A DNA stretch of 64,000 nt from Flectobacillus longus (GTDB lineage: Bacteria; Bacteroidota; Bacteroidia; Cytophagales; Spirosomataceae): positions 62,001-126,000 of the forward strand of contig NZ_JASHIC010000017.1 in NCBI RefSeq assembly GCF_030056705.1, in the 5' to 3' direction. The notes below the pieces were generated by a model. That model had not been told where the DNA came from and did no database searches. It saw only the letters and a program-made list of their open reading frames with translations. This document shows, piece by piece, positions 45,396-54,799 of the stretch (positions are counted from its first letter, which is position 1; each line of letters starts with the position of its first letter). The position numbers and the translations under genes are program-made.

Positions 45396-45884
45396 ATGGA
45401 TTCGATAAGCAGAGAAGAATTTATAAAAGCCAAAAGACATCTAGATGCTGAAGTTATAAGGAAAAAATTTCGGAAATCAACCGAACGATATAAGTTATTG
45501 GAAGAGTTATACAAATTCCATGACCATTTTATGGCAGAAGAATTTTATTTACATCTAATCCAAAATAATTTTCAAGTTAGTATGGCTACGGTTTATAACA
45601 ACTTGGTATTTTTTGAAGAAGTTGGATTGGTGCTCAAGCACCAATTTGGCAAAGGACAAGCAGCACGTTATGAAAGAGCTTTAGGTAGAAAACAACATTG
45701 TCATTTGATTTGCCTCAGATGCAATCAAATTTTTGAGTTTTGCGACCCACGCATTCATCATATCCAAACAACCGTTGAAGAGCATTTTGGTGCTACTGTC
45801 ACAGGGCATTCACTTACACTTTATGGCGAGTGCAATCGTGAAGAATGTAAAAATGCTAACTCAACTTTAGAGTCAGAGTATTAA
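45396..45884 (+). CDS. Fur family transcriptional regulator
   Basis: This 162-residue protein has a winged helix at residues about 15-85 (KSTERYKLLEELYKFHDHFMAEEFYLHLIQNNFQVSMATVYNNLVFFEEVGLV). The dimerisation/metal domain contains HCHLICLRCNQIFEF, a CxxC structural zinc half-site. It also contains PRIHHIQ and YGECNREEC, with a second Cys pair. Subtype (Fur, PerR, Zur or Mur) is not certain. The His-rich middle matches Fur-like metal sensing, and the divergent redox flavoprotein hints at peroxide control. It ends 19 bases before the convergent VCBS gene. Confidence 0.92.
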   Translation: MDSISREEFIKAKRHLDAEVIRKKFRKSTERYKLLEELYKFHDHFMAEEFYLHLIQNNFQVSMATVYNNLVFFEEVGLVLKHQFGKGQAARYERALGRKQHCHLICLRCNQIFEFCDPRIHHIQTTVEEHFGATVTGHSLTLYGECNREECKNANSTLESEY

Positions 45885-45903
45885 AGGTTTCGGTTTTGAG
45901 CTA

Positions 45904-48900
45904 TTATCTTACTATTCCTAATTTTCCTTCGTTTCTTGTAAACAAATAAGCGGTTGACTTCGCCATTTTGATGGGATAAATCCCACGAACATCGCCGTCT
46001 AATAGCAGTTTTGTTTGGGTATAAGACAAAGTCGAAAAGCCTCCATTTCCTTTTCCAAGCAAAATAATGCCTTTGCTAGCGTCGTTTTTGCCTAGCTGAA
46101 TTTTCCAAGGATAGAAATTCCCTGCTAGTAGCAGGTCTTTTTTGCCATCTTTATTAAAATCTTGAACAACAATTCCAGAAACCCACGAGTTTTGTGCGGT
46201 TATTGGAAGACTATTCGCCGTGAATTTTCCTTGATTATTTACAAATAGAGTTGTATTTAATTCTTGTACCTTAAGTTCCTTACTATTTTTTCTTTGCTCA
46301 TCCGACAGTATTTCATTGAGAGTTGCCTTTGAATAATCTTTATACTTCAAGTATTTCTTTTTAATGCTTGGCATCTGATACGAGAATTCATCTAGGGTTG
46401 CCAAAGGATAGCTCTTACCCTGAATAAAATAGCTAATCACTGGTTCTATGACTCCATTTTGATCAAAATCTCCATAGGTGAGCGTCATCGGTTGGCTTTG
46501 AGAAGCACGCAATTGCGTATTGAGTCCTAAATTCCCTGCCAGAATATCTATATCTCCATCATTATCGATATCATCCAGCACGATTTTTTGCCACATTCCA
46601 TGCGAGTTATCAAGTCCATATTGGGCAGTGGCATCCTGTAATTGTCCTTTATGGTTTTCGAAAATGGTAATAGGCATAAATTCACCTGCCGCAACCAAAT
46701 CAATCCAACCATCTTTGTTCAAATCTATCCAAGCTGCACTATTTACAAGCCCAGGCTGGCGCAAAGCAAGTTCTTTTTGTTCGGAAGCATAAGCAAATTT
46801 TATCTGACCATTGGCACTTTGGTTTTTGAGCAAATACGAAAAATCAGCTTCAGGATACCGTCCAGGCATCGAGCGTCCGCCCACAAACAAATCTAAATCG
46901 CCATCTTTATCATAATCCGAAGCTGTAACACAACTTCCATTGCTTGCCAAATCGGGCAAGGCATTGGGGACTAAACTAAAATTTCCTTTTCCATCATTGG
47001 CAAAAATAACATCCTGATAATCTGTCGAATGTGCTGGCTGATTGGTGTTTCCTCGTGCGATAAACAAATCCAAATCGTTGTCGCCATCAGCATCAAACAA
47101 ACATAGACCCATATCCGAATATAATCCGATCGTATTCCAAGGCTGAAAATTTGAAGCCTTGAAGGTTTGATTTTGTTGTTGAAAATATAAAACCGCAGGT
47201 TTGAGATAATTCCCACCCACTATGGCATCCTCAAGTCCATCGCCGTTGACATCGCCTACGGCCATGAACGGACCAAGTTTTGAAAGTTGATAGGGTAATA
47301 ATATTTGTTGCTTAAAATCTACTTGCAGAAGATTTTGATGGGTAAAATTCAAACCTGATTTATCCGTAAAATCTTCAAACATAGCAGGATTTTCTGGTAA
47401 AGAAAATACGCCTTCAGCAGCATTTTGATTATTTATTTTGAGCAATTGATTTGTCTTAATTGCTGAAAGTTTAGATACTTTTCCATCTGTCCAATATACC
47501 TCAAGCGCTGTCACAAGAGAATCTTTTCCTAAACCAAAATGAACGATAGGCTCGGTACAACTTTGAAAACCTTGGGCAGGAAATAACGTTTGAGTTTGCA
47601 CACCCGAAGTCGTATGTAAGACGATTTTGGCACCAATCCCAAAAGTATTTTTCTGATTTTGAGCTAGTTGTATTCTCAAATAATGACTAGGTGTTTGTTG
47701 TTGTTCACGGTTTTCATATACCAAAGCAGGCTGATTGGAATTATTAATAACCAAATCCAAATCGCCGTCATTATCCAAATCGGCATAAGCGGCGCCTGTA
47801 CTAATCGAAGGAGTAGAAAGTCCCCAAGATTCGGTAACATTTTTGAACGAAATATCTTGTCCATCTCCTTGATTCGAAAACCCATAATTACTTACCAAGG
47901 TCTGTGACATTTGTTGAATCAATTGCCAAGTATTCAGTTTCTGACCTGTAGCTTGGGCTTTTTGGTTTTCTTCTTCATAAGTAAATTTCAAAAAGTCAAG
48001 ATTGGTAAAATCTCGTAAATAGCCATTGGTAATATACAAATCTTTGCGACCGTCGTTATCAAAATCACCTGCCAAAGGACACCAACTCCAGTCGGTATTT
48101 GAAACTCCAGCCAATTGACCCACCTCACTAAATACTGGAATACCATTTGCCATATTTCCCTGATTAATATGCAACATATTACGCATATTTTGGTGATAAA
48201 AGCCACTTTCCAAAAGTAACTGGTGTCTGTCATATTCGTCAGGGCCTTTGAGCAACTTTTGTCGCTCGTTGGATTCTGGCAACATATCTAGCGTAATTAA
48301 ATCGCTACGAAGGTCATTGTTTAAATCAACGATATTTGAGCCCATCGAAAATTTAGAAAGATGTCCAAAACTTTCGTTGGTTACTTCTTTAAAATGACCA
48401 TTTTTTTCGTTGATATATAAAAAATCTTGTTCATCATAATCGTTGGTCACATACAAATCACACCAACCATCATTATTGACATCGCCCATGGCTACACTCA
48501 AACCAAAATTCAACCCACTTCCATCAATGCCCGACTCTTTACTTATATCATTAAAATGTCCGTTATCATTACGATAAAGGCGATTTCCGAATTTGTTGTG
48601 GCGAGTATTACGTAATTTTTGGGTATTAAAAACCGAGTTAAAAAACATATCGGCATGATTGACCATAAACATATCCAAATCGCCATCGTTGTCCATATCA
48701 AAAAAAGCGACTTGGGTTGTATATGTTCCTGGCGCATCTAAGCCATATTCTTTGGCAGATTCTTTAAATACGGGTATTCCGTTTTGATTTCCTTGGTTGA
48801 TATACAACTCATTACGACGGTCGTCGTCGGTTCCCATTCCTGAATAACATACATAAATATCTAGTTTTCCATCGGCATTGACATCCGCCATTGACACACC

Positions 48901-49248
48901 TGTTTTCCAGCGTTTACGACCTTTTACACCTGCATTTTCAGTAATATCTTCAAAATGAAAAGAAGCATTTTCGGATTTTCCTTTGTTGAGATACAGTTTG
49001 TTTTCAACCATATTTCCTGTAAAATAAATATCTGCCAAACCATCGCCATTGACATCGCCTATGGCAACTCCACCTCCATTATAAAAATATTGGTATTCGA
49101 GCACGTTATTTTGGGCATCTTCTACTACTTCATTGACAAAAGAGACTCCTGAGTCTTTGGCGTCGATGGCCTTAAACAAAGTTTCTTTTGTATTAGAAGA
49201 ACATGCGATAAAAAGTGGTAACAAGAAGAAAGAGAGATATTTGCACAT
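45904..49248 (-). CDS. VCBS/FG-GAP repeat lipoprotein with ASPIC/UnbV domain (CRTAC1-like)
   Basis: This 1114-residue protein has a lipoprotein signal (LLPLFIACSSN, Cys16). Many FG-GAP/VCBS repeats bear the calcium loop DxDxDGxxD, for example VAIGDVNGDGLADIYFTGN, DMDNDGDLDMFMVN, DLDNDGDLDLVINN and DYDKDGDLDLFVGG, forming beta-propellers. An ASPIC/UnbV-like domain lies near residues 530-610 (YLRIQLAQNQKNTFGIGAKIVL). Such proteins are regularly encoded next to SusC/SusD in Bacteroidota and lie on the cell surface. The function is not settled. A hairpin terminator separates it from susD, so it may be transcribed at a different level. Confidence 0.9.
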   Translation of the reverse strand: MCKYLSFFLLPLFIACSSNTKETLFKAIDAKDSGVSFVNEVVEDAQNNVLEYQYFYNGGGVAIGDVNGDGLADIYFTGNMVENKLYLNKGKSENASFHFEDITENAGVKGRKRWKTGVSMADVNADGKLDIYVCYSGMGTDDDRRNELYINQGNQNGIPVFKESAKEYGLDAPGTYTTQVAFFDMDNDGDLDMFMVNHADMFFNSVFNTQKLRNTRHNKFGNRLYRNDNGHFNDISKESGIDGSGLNFGLSVAMGDVNNDGWCDLYVTNDYDEQDFLYINEKNGHFKEVTNESFGHLSKFSMGSNIVDLNNDLRSDLITLDMLPESNERQKLLKGPDEYDRHQLLLESGFYHQNMRNMLHINQGNMANGIPVFSEVGQLAGVSNTDWSWCPLAGDFDNDGRKDLYITNGYLRDFTNLDFLKFTYEEENQKAQATGQKLNTWQLIQQMSQTLVSNYGFSNQGDGQDISFKNVTESWGLSTPSISTGAAYADLDNDGDLDLVINNSNQPALVYENREQQQTPSHYLRIQLAQNQKNTFGIGAKIVLHTTSGVQTQTLFPAQGFQSCTEPIVHFGLGKDSLVTALEVYWTDGKVSKLSAIKTNQLLKINNQNAAEGVFSLPENPAMFEDFTDKSGLNFTHQNLLQVDFKQQILLPYQLSKLGPFMAVGDVNGDGLEDAIVGGNYLKPAVLYFQQQNQTFKASNFQPWNTIGLYSDMGLCLFDADGDNDLDLFIARGNTNQPAHSTDYQDVIFANDGKGNFSLVPNALPDLASNGSCVTASDYDKDGDLDLFVGGRSMPGRYPEADFSYLLKNQSANGQIKFAYASEQKELALRQPGLVNSAAWIDLNKDGWIDLVAAGEFMPITIFENHKGQLQDATAQYGLDNSHGMWQKIVLDDIDNDGDIDILAGNLGLNTQLRASQSQPMTLTYGDFDQNGVIEPVISYFIQGKSYPLATLDEFSYQMPSIKKKYLKYKDYSKATLNEILSDEQRKNSKELKVQELNTTLFVNNQGKFTANSLPITAQNSWVSGIVVQDFNKDGKKDLLLAGNFYPWKIQLGKNDASKGIILLGKGNGGFSTLSYTQTKLLLDGDVRGIYPIKMAKSTAYLFTRNEGKLGIVR

Positions 49249-49316
49249 GGCACGTAATAGTGAGGATGAAACAACTTTTGTGTTAAAAGCTAAAGATAAA
49301 TACTTTACTCAAAAAA

Positions 49317-49345
49317 TTTATCGGGCGAAAATTTCGCCCGATAAA
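49317..49345 (-). terminator. 29-base palindromic terminator between susD and VCBS gene
   Basis: TTTATCGGGCGAAA and TTTCGCCCGATAAA are perfect arms around a single A. Read on the minus strand the stem is followed by TTTTTTG. It should end or attenuate the SusCD transcript before the VCBS gene. Confidence 0.8.
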
Positions 49346-49383
49346 CTGAATCCCAATGGTTTTCCTAATCTTAACAATTGTTA

Positions 49384-49493
49384 CGCTTCAGGCTGTAAGC
49401 TGTAGGCATTAGGCAAGCACAGCCAACAGCCTTATGCTTATAGCCTCTAGCGAATAAGATATATACTTGAGTAATTGTGCAGAATTAAGTTTA
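49384..49493. repeat. Composite fragment of dispersed repeats B and A
   Basis: The left half carries TAAGCTGTAGGCATTAGGC (repeat B core). The right half carries ACTTGAGTAATTGTGCAGAAT (repeat A end). The order B then A matches that at 43731-44047. It lies in the gap after susD and is followed by TTCACCATTCACCACTCACA. Confidence 0.6.
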
Positions 49494-49572
49494 ATAAATT
49501 AGTGAGATAAGGTATTATTACCCAAATTTTTCATTCACCATTCACCACTCACAATTCAACACTCAAACTCAA

Positions 49573-51210
49573 TTACCAGCCAGCAATTTGTTTTGCTGCT
49601 GGGTTTTTATCTACTTCACTTTGTGGTATTGGCAATACATAAAGCTTAGAAGGGAATCCTCTATTCTCGAAAGCATAACGAGTATATGTAATTGTATTCC
49701 CTGATTTTGTCATTTTAACACCATACAATGGGCCATTCAACAAGCTTTCTGCCGTTTTCCATCTACGAATATCAAAGAAACGGTGTTCTTCAAAAGCCAA
49801 TTCAATTCTACGTTCATTTCGGATTTTAGCGCGCATTTGGTCTTTAGACAGTCCTGTTTCCAAATCTGGCATACCTGCTCTTTTTCTGATAGTGTTGATT
49901 GCACTATATACCGTCGCATCTGGACCCGAAGCCTCATTTTTGGCTTCAGCATAGTTTAATAAAACTTCTGCATAACGGATAAAAATCCAATCTTGGTCAC
50001 TACTTTTTGTATAAAGAACATACTGCTCTTCATGAAACTTACGTAAGATATAACCTGTTTTGGTATCCTCAGCTCTGCCTGTTACATCGGCACCACCTGC
50101 AAATAATTCAATTACACGTCCACGGAAAGTCGAGCCATTGTGTACGACAGTTGCCTCAAAACGAGGGTCAAGGTTTGCCCATGGCTCAGATGGTTTGTAC
50201 AATGGCGATGTTGCTTGTGATTTACCATCAATCATATCATACGAATCCACAAAGTTTTGCGTAGGAACGTTACCACCCCAGCCAGCATCACTACCCCCTC
50301 TGATTGATGGCGGAGAGTTCACCACGTCAAAGCCATTATTTACGCCAAAATGCACTTTATCAGGTGCTTGGAATTTTTTCGCAAAAATAATTTCGCTATT
50401 ATTTTTCGTTAAAAACAAAGTTCTATAATCGCTGAACAAAGTATAATCGGTATTGATTACCTTATTGGCGGCATCCGCCGACGCCTGCCAACGGCTAGCA
50501 TACAATAACACACGGCTTTTAAGGGCATTGGCAGCTCCAGAAGTAGCTCTACCAGCTTCGATGGCTCCTTTTTTGGGTAATAAAGAAGCAGCTTTATCTA
50601 AATCAGCAATGATAAAATCCACTACTTCATCGTATTTGGCACGAGGAATTTGGAAGTTATCAGTCAAAGTCAAACTTTTGTTAATCAACGGTACACCCGT
50701 AGGCTCGCTTCCTGTTGAAGGCATTCCATACAATCTCAATAATTCATGATAAATAAATCCACGCAAGAAGTAGGCTTCTCCCATCAGGCGATTACGCAAT
50801 GCTTCGTCTTTGAGGCTACCCAAGTTTTCGAGCGCCATATTTGCCTTACGAACCAAGCTATAATAATCGCCCCAAGTTTCGCCCCAAGGCACATTGGAAG
50901 GTAAAAAATTACCTGTTTGTAGTTCATTGGAGTGTGTCCAAGGCATACCTACATCACCGTCGTCGGTTACGCCATCCAATAAATAAAGTCCTTTGGCCCA
51001 ACCTTGGTAATTACGGTCAAAACCAGAAGGCATTTGGCCATAAATAGCATTGACAAACTGAATAGCTCCTTGTGGGTCAGTCCATACGGTTTCTCCTGTC
51101 AATGAGTCTTTAGGTACTTGGTTCAAAATATCCGATTCGCAACCAGAGAATAAGGTAATACTTGTGAGCGTACAAACAAGTTGTAAAATTTTATAGAGTA
51201 TTTTCTTCAT
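49573..51210 (-). CDS. susD: SusD/RagB family nutrient-binding outer-membrane lipoprotein
   Basis: This 545-residue protein has a lipobox ITLFSGCESD (Cys24). The SusD-like N-terminus (SLTGETVWTDPQGAIQFVNAIYGQMP), the TPR region (RNRLMGEAYFLRGFIYHELLRLYG) and the C-terminal RagB signature (NTIRKRAGMPDLETGLSKDQMRAKIRNERRIELAFEEHRFFDIRRW) are complete. It forms the lid of the SusC channel and captures ligand, usually a glycan. The ligand cannot be told. It is 11 bases downstream of susC and clearly co-transcribed with it. Confidence 0.97.
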   Translation of the reverse strand: MKKILYKILQLVCTLTSITLFSGCESDILNQVPKDSLTGETVWTDPQGAIQFVNAIYGQMPSGFDRNYQGWAKGLYLLDGVTDDGDVGMPWTHSNELQTGNFLPSNVPWGETWGDYYSLVRKANMALENLGSLKDEALRNRLMGEAYFLRGFIYHELLRLYGMPSTGSEPTGVPLINKSLTLTDNFQIPRAKYDEVVDFIIADLDKAASLLPKKGAIEAGRATSGAANALKSRVLLYASRWQASADAANKVINTDYTLFSDYRTLFLTKNNSEIIFAKKFQAPDKVHFGVNNGFDVVNSPPSIRGGSDAGWGGNVPTQNFVDSYDMIDGKSQATSPLYKPSEPWANLDPRFEATVVHNGSTFRGRVIELFAGGADVTGRAEDTKTGYILRKFHEEQYVLYTKSSDQDWIFIRYAEVLLNYAEAKNEASGPDATVYSAINTIRKRAGMPDLETGLSKDQMRAKIRNERRIELAFEEHRFFDIRRWKTAESLLNGPLYGVKMTKSGNTITYTRYAFENRGFPSKLYVLPIPQSEVDKNPAAKQIAGW

Positions 51211-51221
51211 CTTAATGTTTG

Positions 51222-54200
51222 TTAAAATTTAAAGTTTACACCAGCATTCCAAATTCTAAACTGAGGGTAATCCCAACCTCTACCACTAGCATTTTCAGGG
51301 TCATAGTTTTTGATTTTTGACCAAGTAGCAACGTTATTTGCATTGATGTAAACACGAATACCTCTGATAAAGCCGATTTTCAGTTTTTCTAAAGGAACAT
51401 TATAAGCTAATTCAACATTTTTGAGACGAATGTATGAAGCATCTCTCATCCAGAACGATGAACCCGCGTGATTCAAGTTGGTTGGATCAATCAATACACG
51501 TGGCTCTGTCGCATTAGGATTCGATGGTGTCCAGCGGTCAAGGTTTGCTTTCAAAGCACCCGAACCAACAAAGAATGGCCATGCGCCTTCACCTTCGTAG
51601 TATTGATTTACGTTGGTAGCCCCTTGGAACAAGAAAGTAAAGTCAAAGTTTTTGTATTGAAAGCCGCCATTGATACCAAAAATAATTTCTGGCGTATTTG
51701 ACTTTCCGATAGCAACACGATCCAAATCATCAATTTTTCCATCTTTGTTGATATCCTCGTAACGAACATCACCAGGCGCTGTATTTCCCAATTGCTTTGG
51801 CGCGGCATCAACTTCGGCTTGCGTTTGGAACAAACCAAGCGCTCTGTAACCAAACTGCGTATTTAATGGCAAACCTGTTCTTCTGATATTAGGGTTCACA
51901 GAAGCGGCTTCGTCGATAAACACGATTTCGTTTTTGGCATACGTCATATTTCCTCCAATAGAGTATCCCAACTCATTATTGATTCTATTTCTGTGACTCA
52001 AAGTAACTTCGACCCCGCTGTTATTCACTTTTGCTAGGTTTTCTACAGGTAATCCAACACCCAATAAACTAGGAACAGAAAGGTTTCTTGAAGCAAGAAT
52101 ATCACTTCTTTTATCAAAAAAGTAATCAACTACTGCTGTCAGTTTGCCTTTTAACAAAGTTGCATCCAATCCAATGTTTAGTTTCTTAACCGTTTCCCAA
52201 GTTACGTTTGGATTCGAAAGTCTTCCTTCTACAATCGTTGGTTGTACATTAGCATCGCCAAAAACTGCTGAGCCATTTACAAAATAAGATTGTAAGTAAA
52301 GGAATCGCTCACCTCCCAAACGGTCGTTACCCAAAATACCGTACGATGCACGTAGTTTCAAGAAATCAACTATCGAGGAGTTTTTCATGAATGATTCTTG
52401 TGAAATCACATAACCTGCCGAAACAGATGGGAAAAAGCCCCAGCGCTTACCATCAGCAAATTGTTCTGAACCATCTGCTCTAAAGCTTGTTTCAAAGAAA
52501 TACTTGTCTTCATAAGCCCAGTTAAAACGCCCAACAATCCCTTGACGACCGCTACTTCCTGAATAGCCTCCGTTGTTACGATTAGCAGCTGCACCAAAGT
52601 TGATTTCGTCAATCGCCAAAGTATATCCTTCTCGAGATACACTCATGTAGTTCCAAAGTTGTTTGGTTTGAGTGTACAATAACAAACCTGTAAAATTGCT
52701 TTTACCTATAGTTTTCTTGTAGTTCAAGTGCGTCTCTAAAGTGACAGATTGCTCATCCAAATGATTTTGAATCAATGAAGTAGGTCCTTTAGCTGCTTCT
52801 ACAAAAGAGCCATCTGGAAGCCTATTGTAGAATGGAGTTTTGGTAAAAGTCCAGTTTTTGTTATCAGTAAATGTTTTGTCATAGGATGCAATACCTTTAA
52901 TCGATAGTCCACTCAAAAATGGTAATTGTTGTTCCAATTCCATTCGTCCACGAAATGCCTGAATATTTCTTTTTCTATAACCATTTTCAGGTAAAGTCAA
53001 ATAAGAGGGGCCATTTGAATAAGTACCATTCGACCAAGTAATAGGCGTTCTATTGGGTGGTGTACCAGACATCCATCTAAATACTTCCTCAGAAGCAACG
53101 TTATTTGTTTTCTCATCACGACCCGAAATGTCAAATGAAAGCTTAGTCGTTTTGGTAACGTTTGCATCGATATTCGAACGGAAATTATATCTATTAAAAT
53201 CGTTAGAAGGAATAATACCATCTTGCTTCAAGTACCCTAAAGAAGTTGCATAACGAATTTTGTCAGTTCCACCCGTTGCCGAGAGACTATAGTTACGAAC
53301 CATTGCTGATTTTTTCAAGGTCGAAAACCAATCCGAATCAGGGTGAGTATCTGGACTAGAATGTGTACGATATTTTTCTAAATCCGCTGCCGAATAAAGC
53401 GCAGGCTTGCCATCGTTTGCCAAAGCTTCATTATATAAAGTAGCATATTCATAAGAATTCAAAAACTCAGGATTGCGAGTACGCTCTTGAACACCGACAT
53501 TGGCATTGAAGTCAATTTGCATTTTGCCTTCAGCACCTCTTTTGGTTGTTACTAAAATAACTCCATTACCAGCACGGATACCAAATACGGCTGCACTAGC
53601 TGCATCTTTCAATACTGAAAATGACTGAATTTCACTTGAGTTCAACTGTGCAAAATCGCTTGATGAACGAACAATCCCGTCAATTACAAAAATAGGCGAA
53701 GCGTCTCCTGTAGTACCAATTCCTCTAATCAAGATATTTGAGGCATCTTTGCCAGGCTCACCCGAACGTTGTGTAGCAATAATACCCGTAGCTTGACCTA
53801 CCAATGAGTTACTTAAGTTGGGCGAAGGGTTGCTTGCAATTGCTTTTTGACTAATATCTGAAACCGAACCCGAAATAGCGCTTTTCTTCTGTGAACCATA
53901 ACCTACAACCACAACTTCGTCGAGATTACCTACATCAGCTTTCAAGACTACGCTCAAAGATGTTTGCTTTCCAACAAGCATTTCTGCTTTTTGATATCCT
54001 ACCGACGAAAATACCAAGGTAGTTTGTTCATTAGGAATCGATAGTCTGAACGTACCATCTGGTCCTGTAGTTGTGCCTTTGGTGGTGCCTTTTATTTGAA
54101 CTGTCACCCCTACCAATGCTTCACCATTTTCATCTTTGATGGAGCCCATTACGACGATGTCGGGCATTTGCCAACTTAGATTTGGTAGAATTTCTTTTGT

Positions 54201-54575
54201 TGGCAATACGTTTTTTCTTCTTTTCAATAAAATCTGTTTGCCCGTTACCTCAAAACTAATATCCAAAGGGCGAAACAATTCGGTCAGTAGTTCGCCCAAT
54301 GCTTTGTCGTCGGCATTAATCGAAACACTTCTTTTGGCATCTATAATTTCTGGGCTATAAATAAAGTTTACTTGAGTTTGTTTTTCGATTTTCTCCAGCA
54401 CATCGACTACCTCATTTTTGTTGAGATGAAGTGTCACTTTTTTGTTTAGCAAATCTTGTGCATTGCTCCTATGTGCCAATGACATGCTCACACACAGGAC
54501 GGAAAGAGCGATTTGCAACAAACTAATTCTCATAATTTTTCGTAAAGTTTGATACGATGGAAACTTTTTTTTCAT
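51222..54575 (-). CDS. susC: SusC/RagA family TonB-linked outer-membrane transporter with STN domain
   Basis: This 1117-residue protein has a signal peptide (about residues 15-39). An STN signalling domain (about 45-115: KKVTLHLNKNEVVDVLEKIEKQ) contacts FecR. A carboxypeptidase-regulatory-like domain (IKDENGEALVGVTVQIKGTTKGT) and the TonB box LDEVVVVGYGSQKK come next. The plug (SGSVSDI onward) and a 22-strand barrel end in GVNFKF with a terminal Phe. It imports a ligand with SusD using TonB energy. The STN domain plus the ECF/FecR genes behind it show that ligand binding is signalled across the membrane. Confidence 0.97.
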   Translation of the reverse strand: MKKKFPSYQTLRKIMRISLLQIALSVLCVSMSLAHRSNAQDLLNKKVTLHLNKNEVVDVLEKIEKQTQVNFIYSPEIIDAKRSVSINADDKALGELLTELFRPLDISFEVTGKQILLKRRKNVLPTKEILPNLSWQMPDIVVMGSIKDENGEALVGVTVQIKGTTKGTTTGPDGTFRLSIPNEQTTLVFSSVGYQKAEMLVGKQTSLSVVLKADVGNLDEVVVVGYGSQKKSAISGSVSDISQKAIASNPSPNLSNSLVGQATGIIATQRSGEPGKDASNILIRGIGTTGDASPIFVIDGIVRSSSDFAQLNSSEIQSFSVLKDAASAAVFGIRAGNGVILVTTKRGAEGKMQIDFNANVGVQERTRNPEFLNSYEYATLYNEALANDGKPALYSAADLEKYRTHSSPDTHPDSDWFSTLKKSAMVRNYSLSATGGTDKIRYATSLGYLKQDGIIPSNDFNRYNFRSNIDANVTKTTKLSFDISGRDEKTNNVASEEVFRWMSGTPPNRTPITWSNGTYSNGPSYLTLPENGYRKRNIQAFRGRMELEQQLPFLSGLSIKGIASYDKTFTDNKNWTFTKTPFYNRLPDGSFVEAAKGPTSLIQNHLDEQSVTLETHLNYKKTIGKSNFTGLLLYTQTKQLWNYMSVSREGYTLAIDEINFGAAANRNNGGYSGSSGRQGIVGRFNWAYEDKYFFETSFRADGSEQFADGKRWGFFPSVSAGYVISQESFMKNSSIVDFLKLRASYGILGNDRLGGERFLYLQSYFVNGSAVFGDANVQPTIVEGRLSNPNVTWETVKKLNIGLDATLLKGKLTAVVDYFFDKRSDILASRNLSVPSLLGVGLPVENLAKVNNSGVEVTLSHRNRINNELGYSIGGNMTYAKNEIVFIDEAASVNPNIRRTGLPLNTQFGYRALGLFQTQAEVDAAPKQLGNTAPGDVRYEDINKDGKIDDLDRVAIGKSNTPEIIFGINGGFQYKNFDFTFLFQGATNVNQYYEGEGAWPFFVGSGALKANLDRWTPSNPNATEPRVLIDPTNLNHAGSSFWMRDASYIRLKNVELAYNVPLEKLKIGFIRGIRVYINANNVATWSKIKNYDPENASGRGWDYPQFRIWNAGVNFKF

Positions 54576-54675
54576 ACTTTTGGATAATTTGTTAGTTGTG
54601 AAAAATTGACAAAAACAATCCCTGAGTCCTAATTTTTAGGACCACGCATAGCAGCATCAAAAAGGGATTTGGTTG

Positions 54676-54713
54676 AAGATGAGTGATGTTGGCGCATCAT
54701 TCATCTTTTTTTT
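54676..54713 (+). terminator. Hairpin with T-run reading rightwards
   Basis: AAGATGAGTGATG and CATCATTCATCTT pair with one mismatch and are followed by seven Ts on the plus strand. The flanking genes are minus-strand, so as a terminator it would stop antisense transcription entering fecR. Alternatively it stabilises the end of the fecR transcript. Confidence 0.45.
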
Positions 54714-54799
54714 GTAATCTGTCGTTGTGACAATTGGGTTTTTGGTTACATAGTTATCAAGTTTTAGTTAATTTTCTTTCATACATCTAGGTCATAGAA

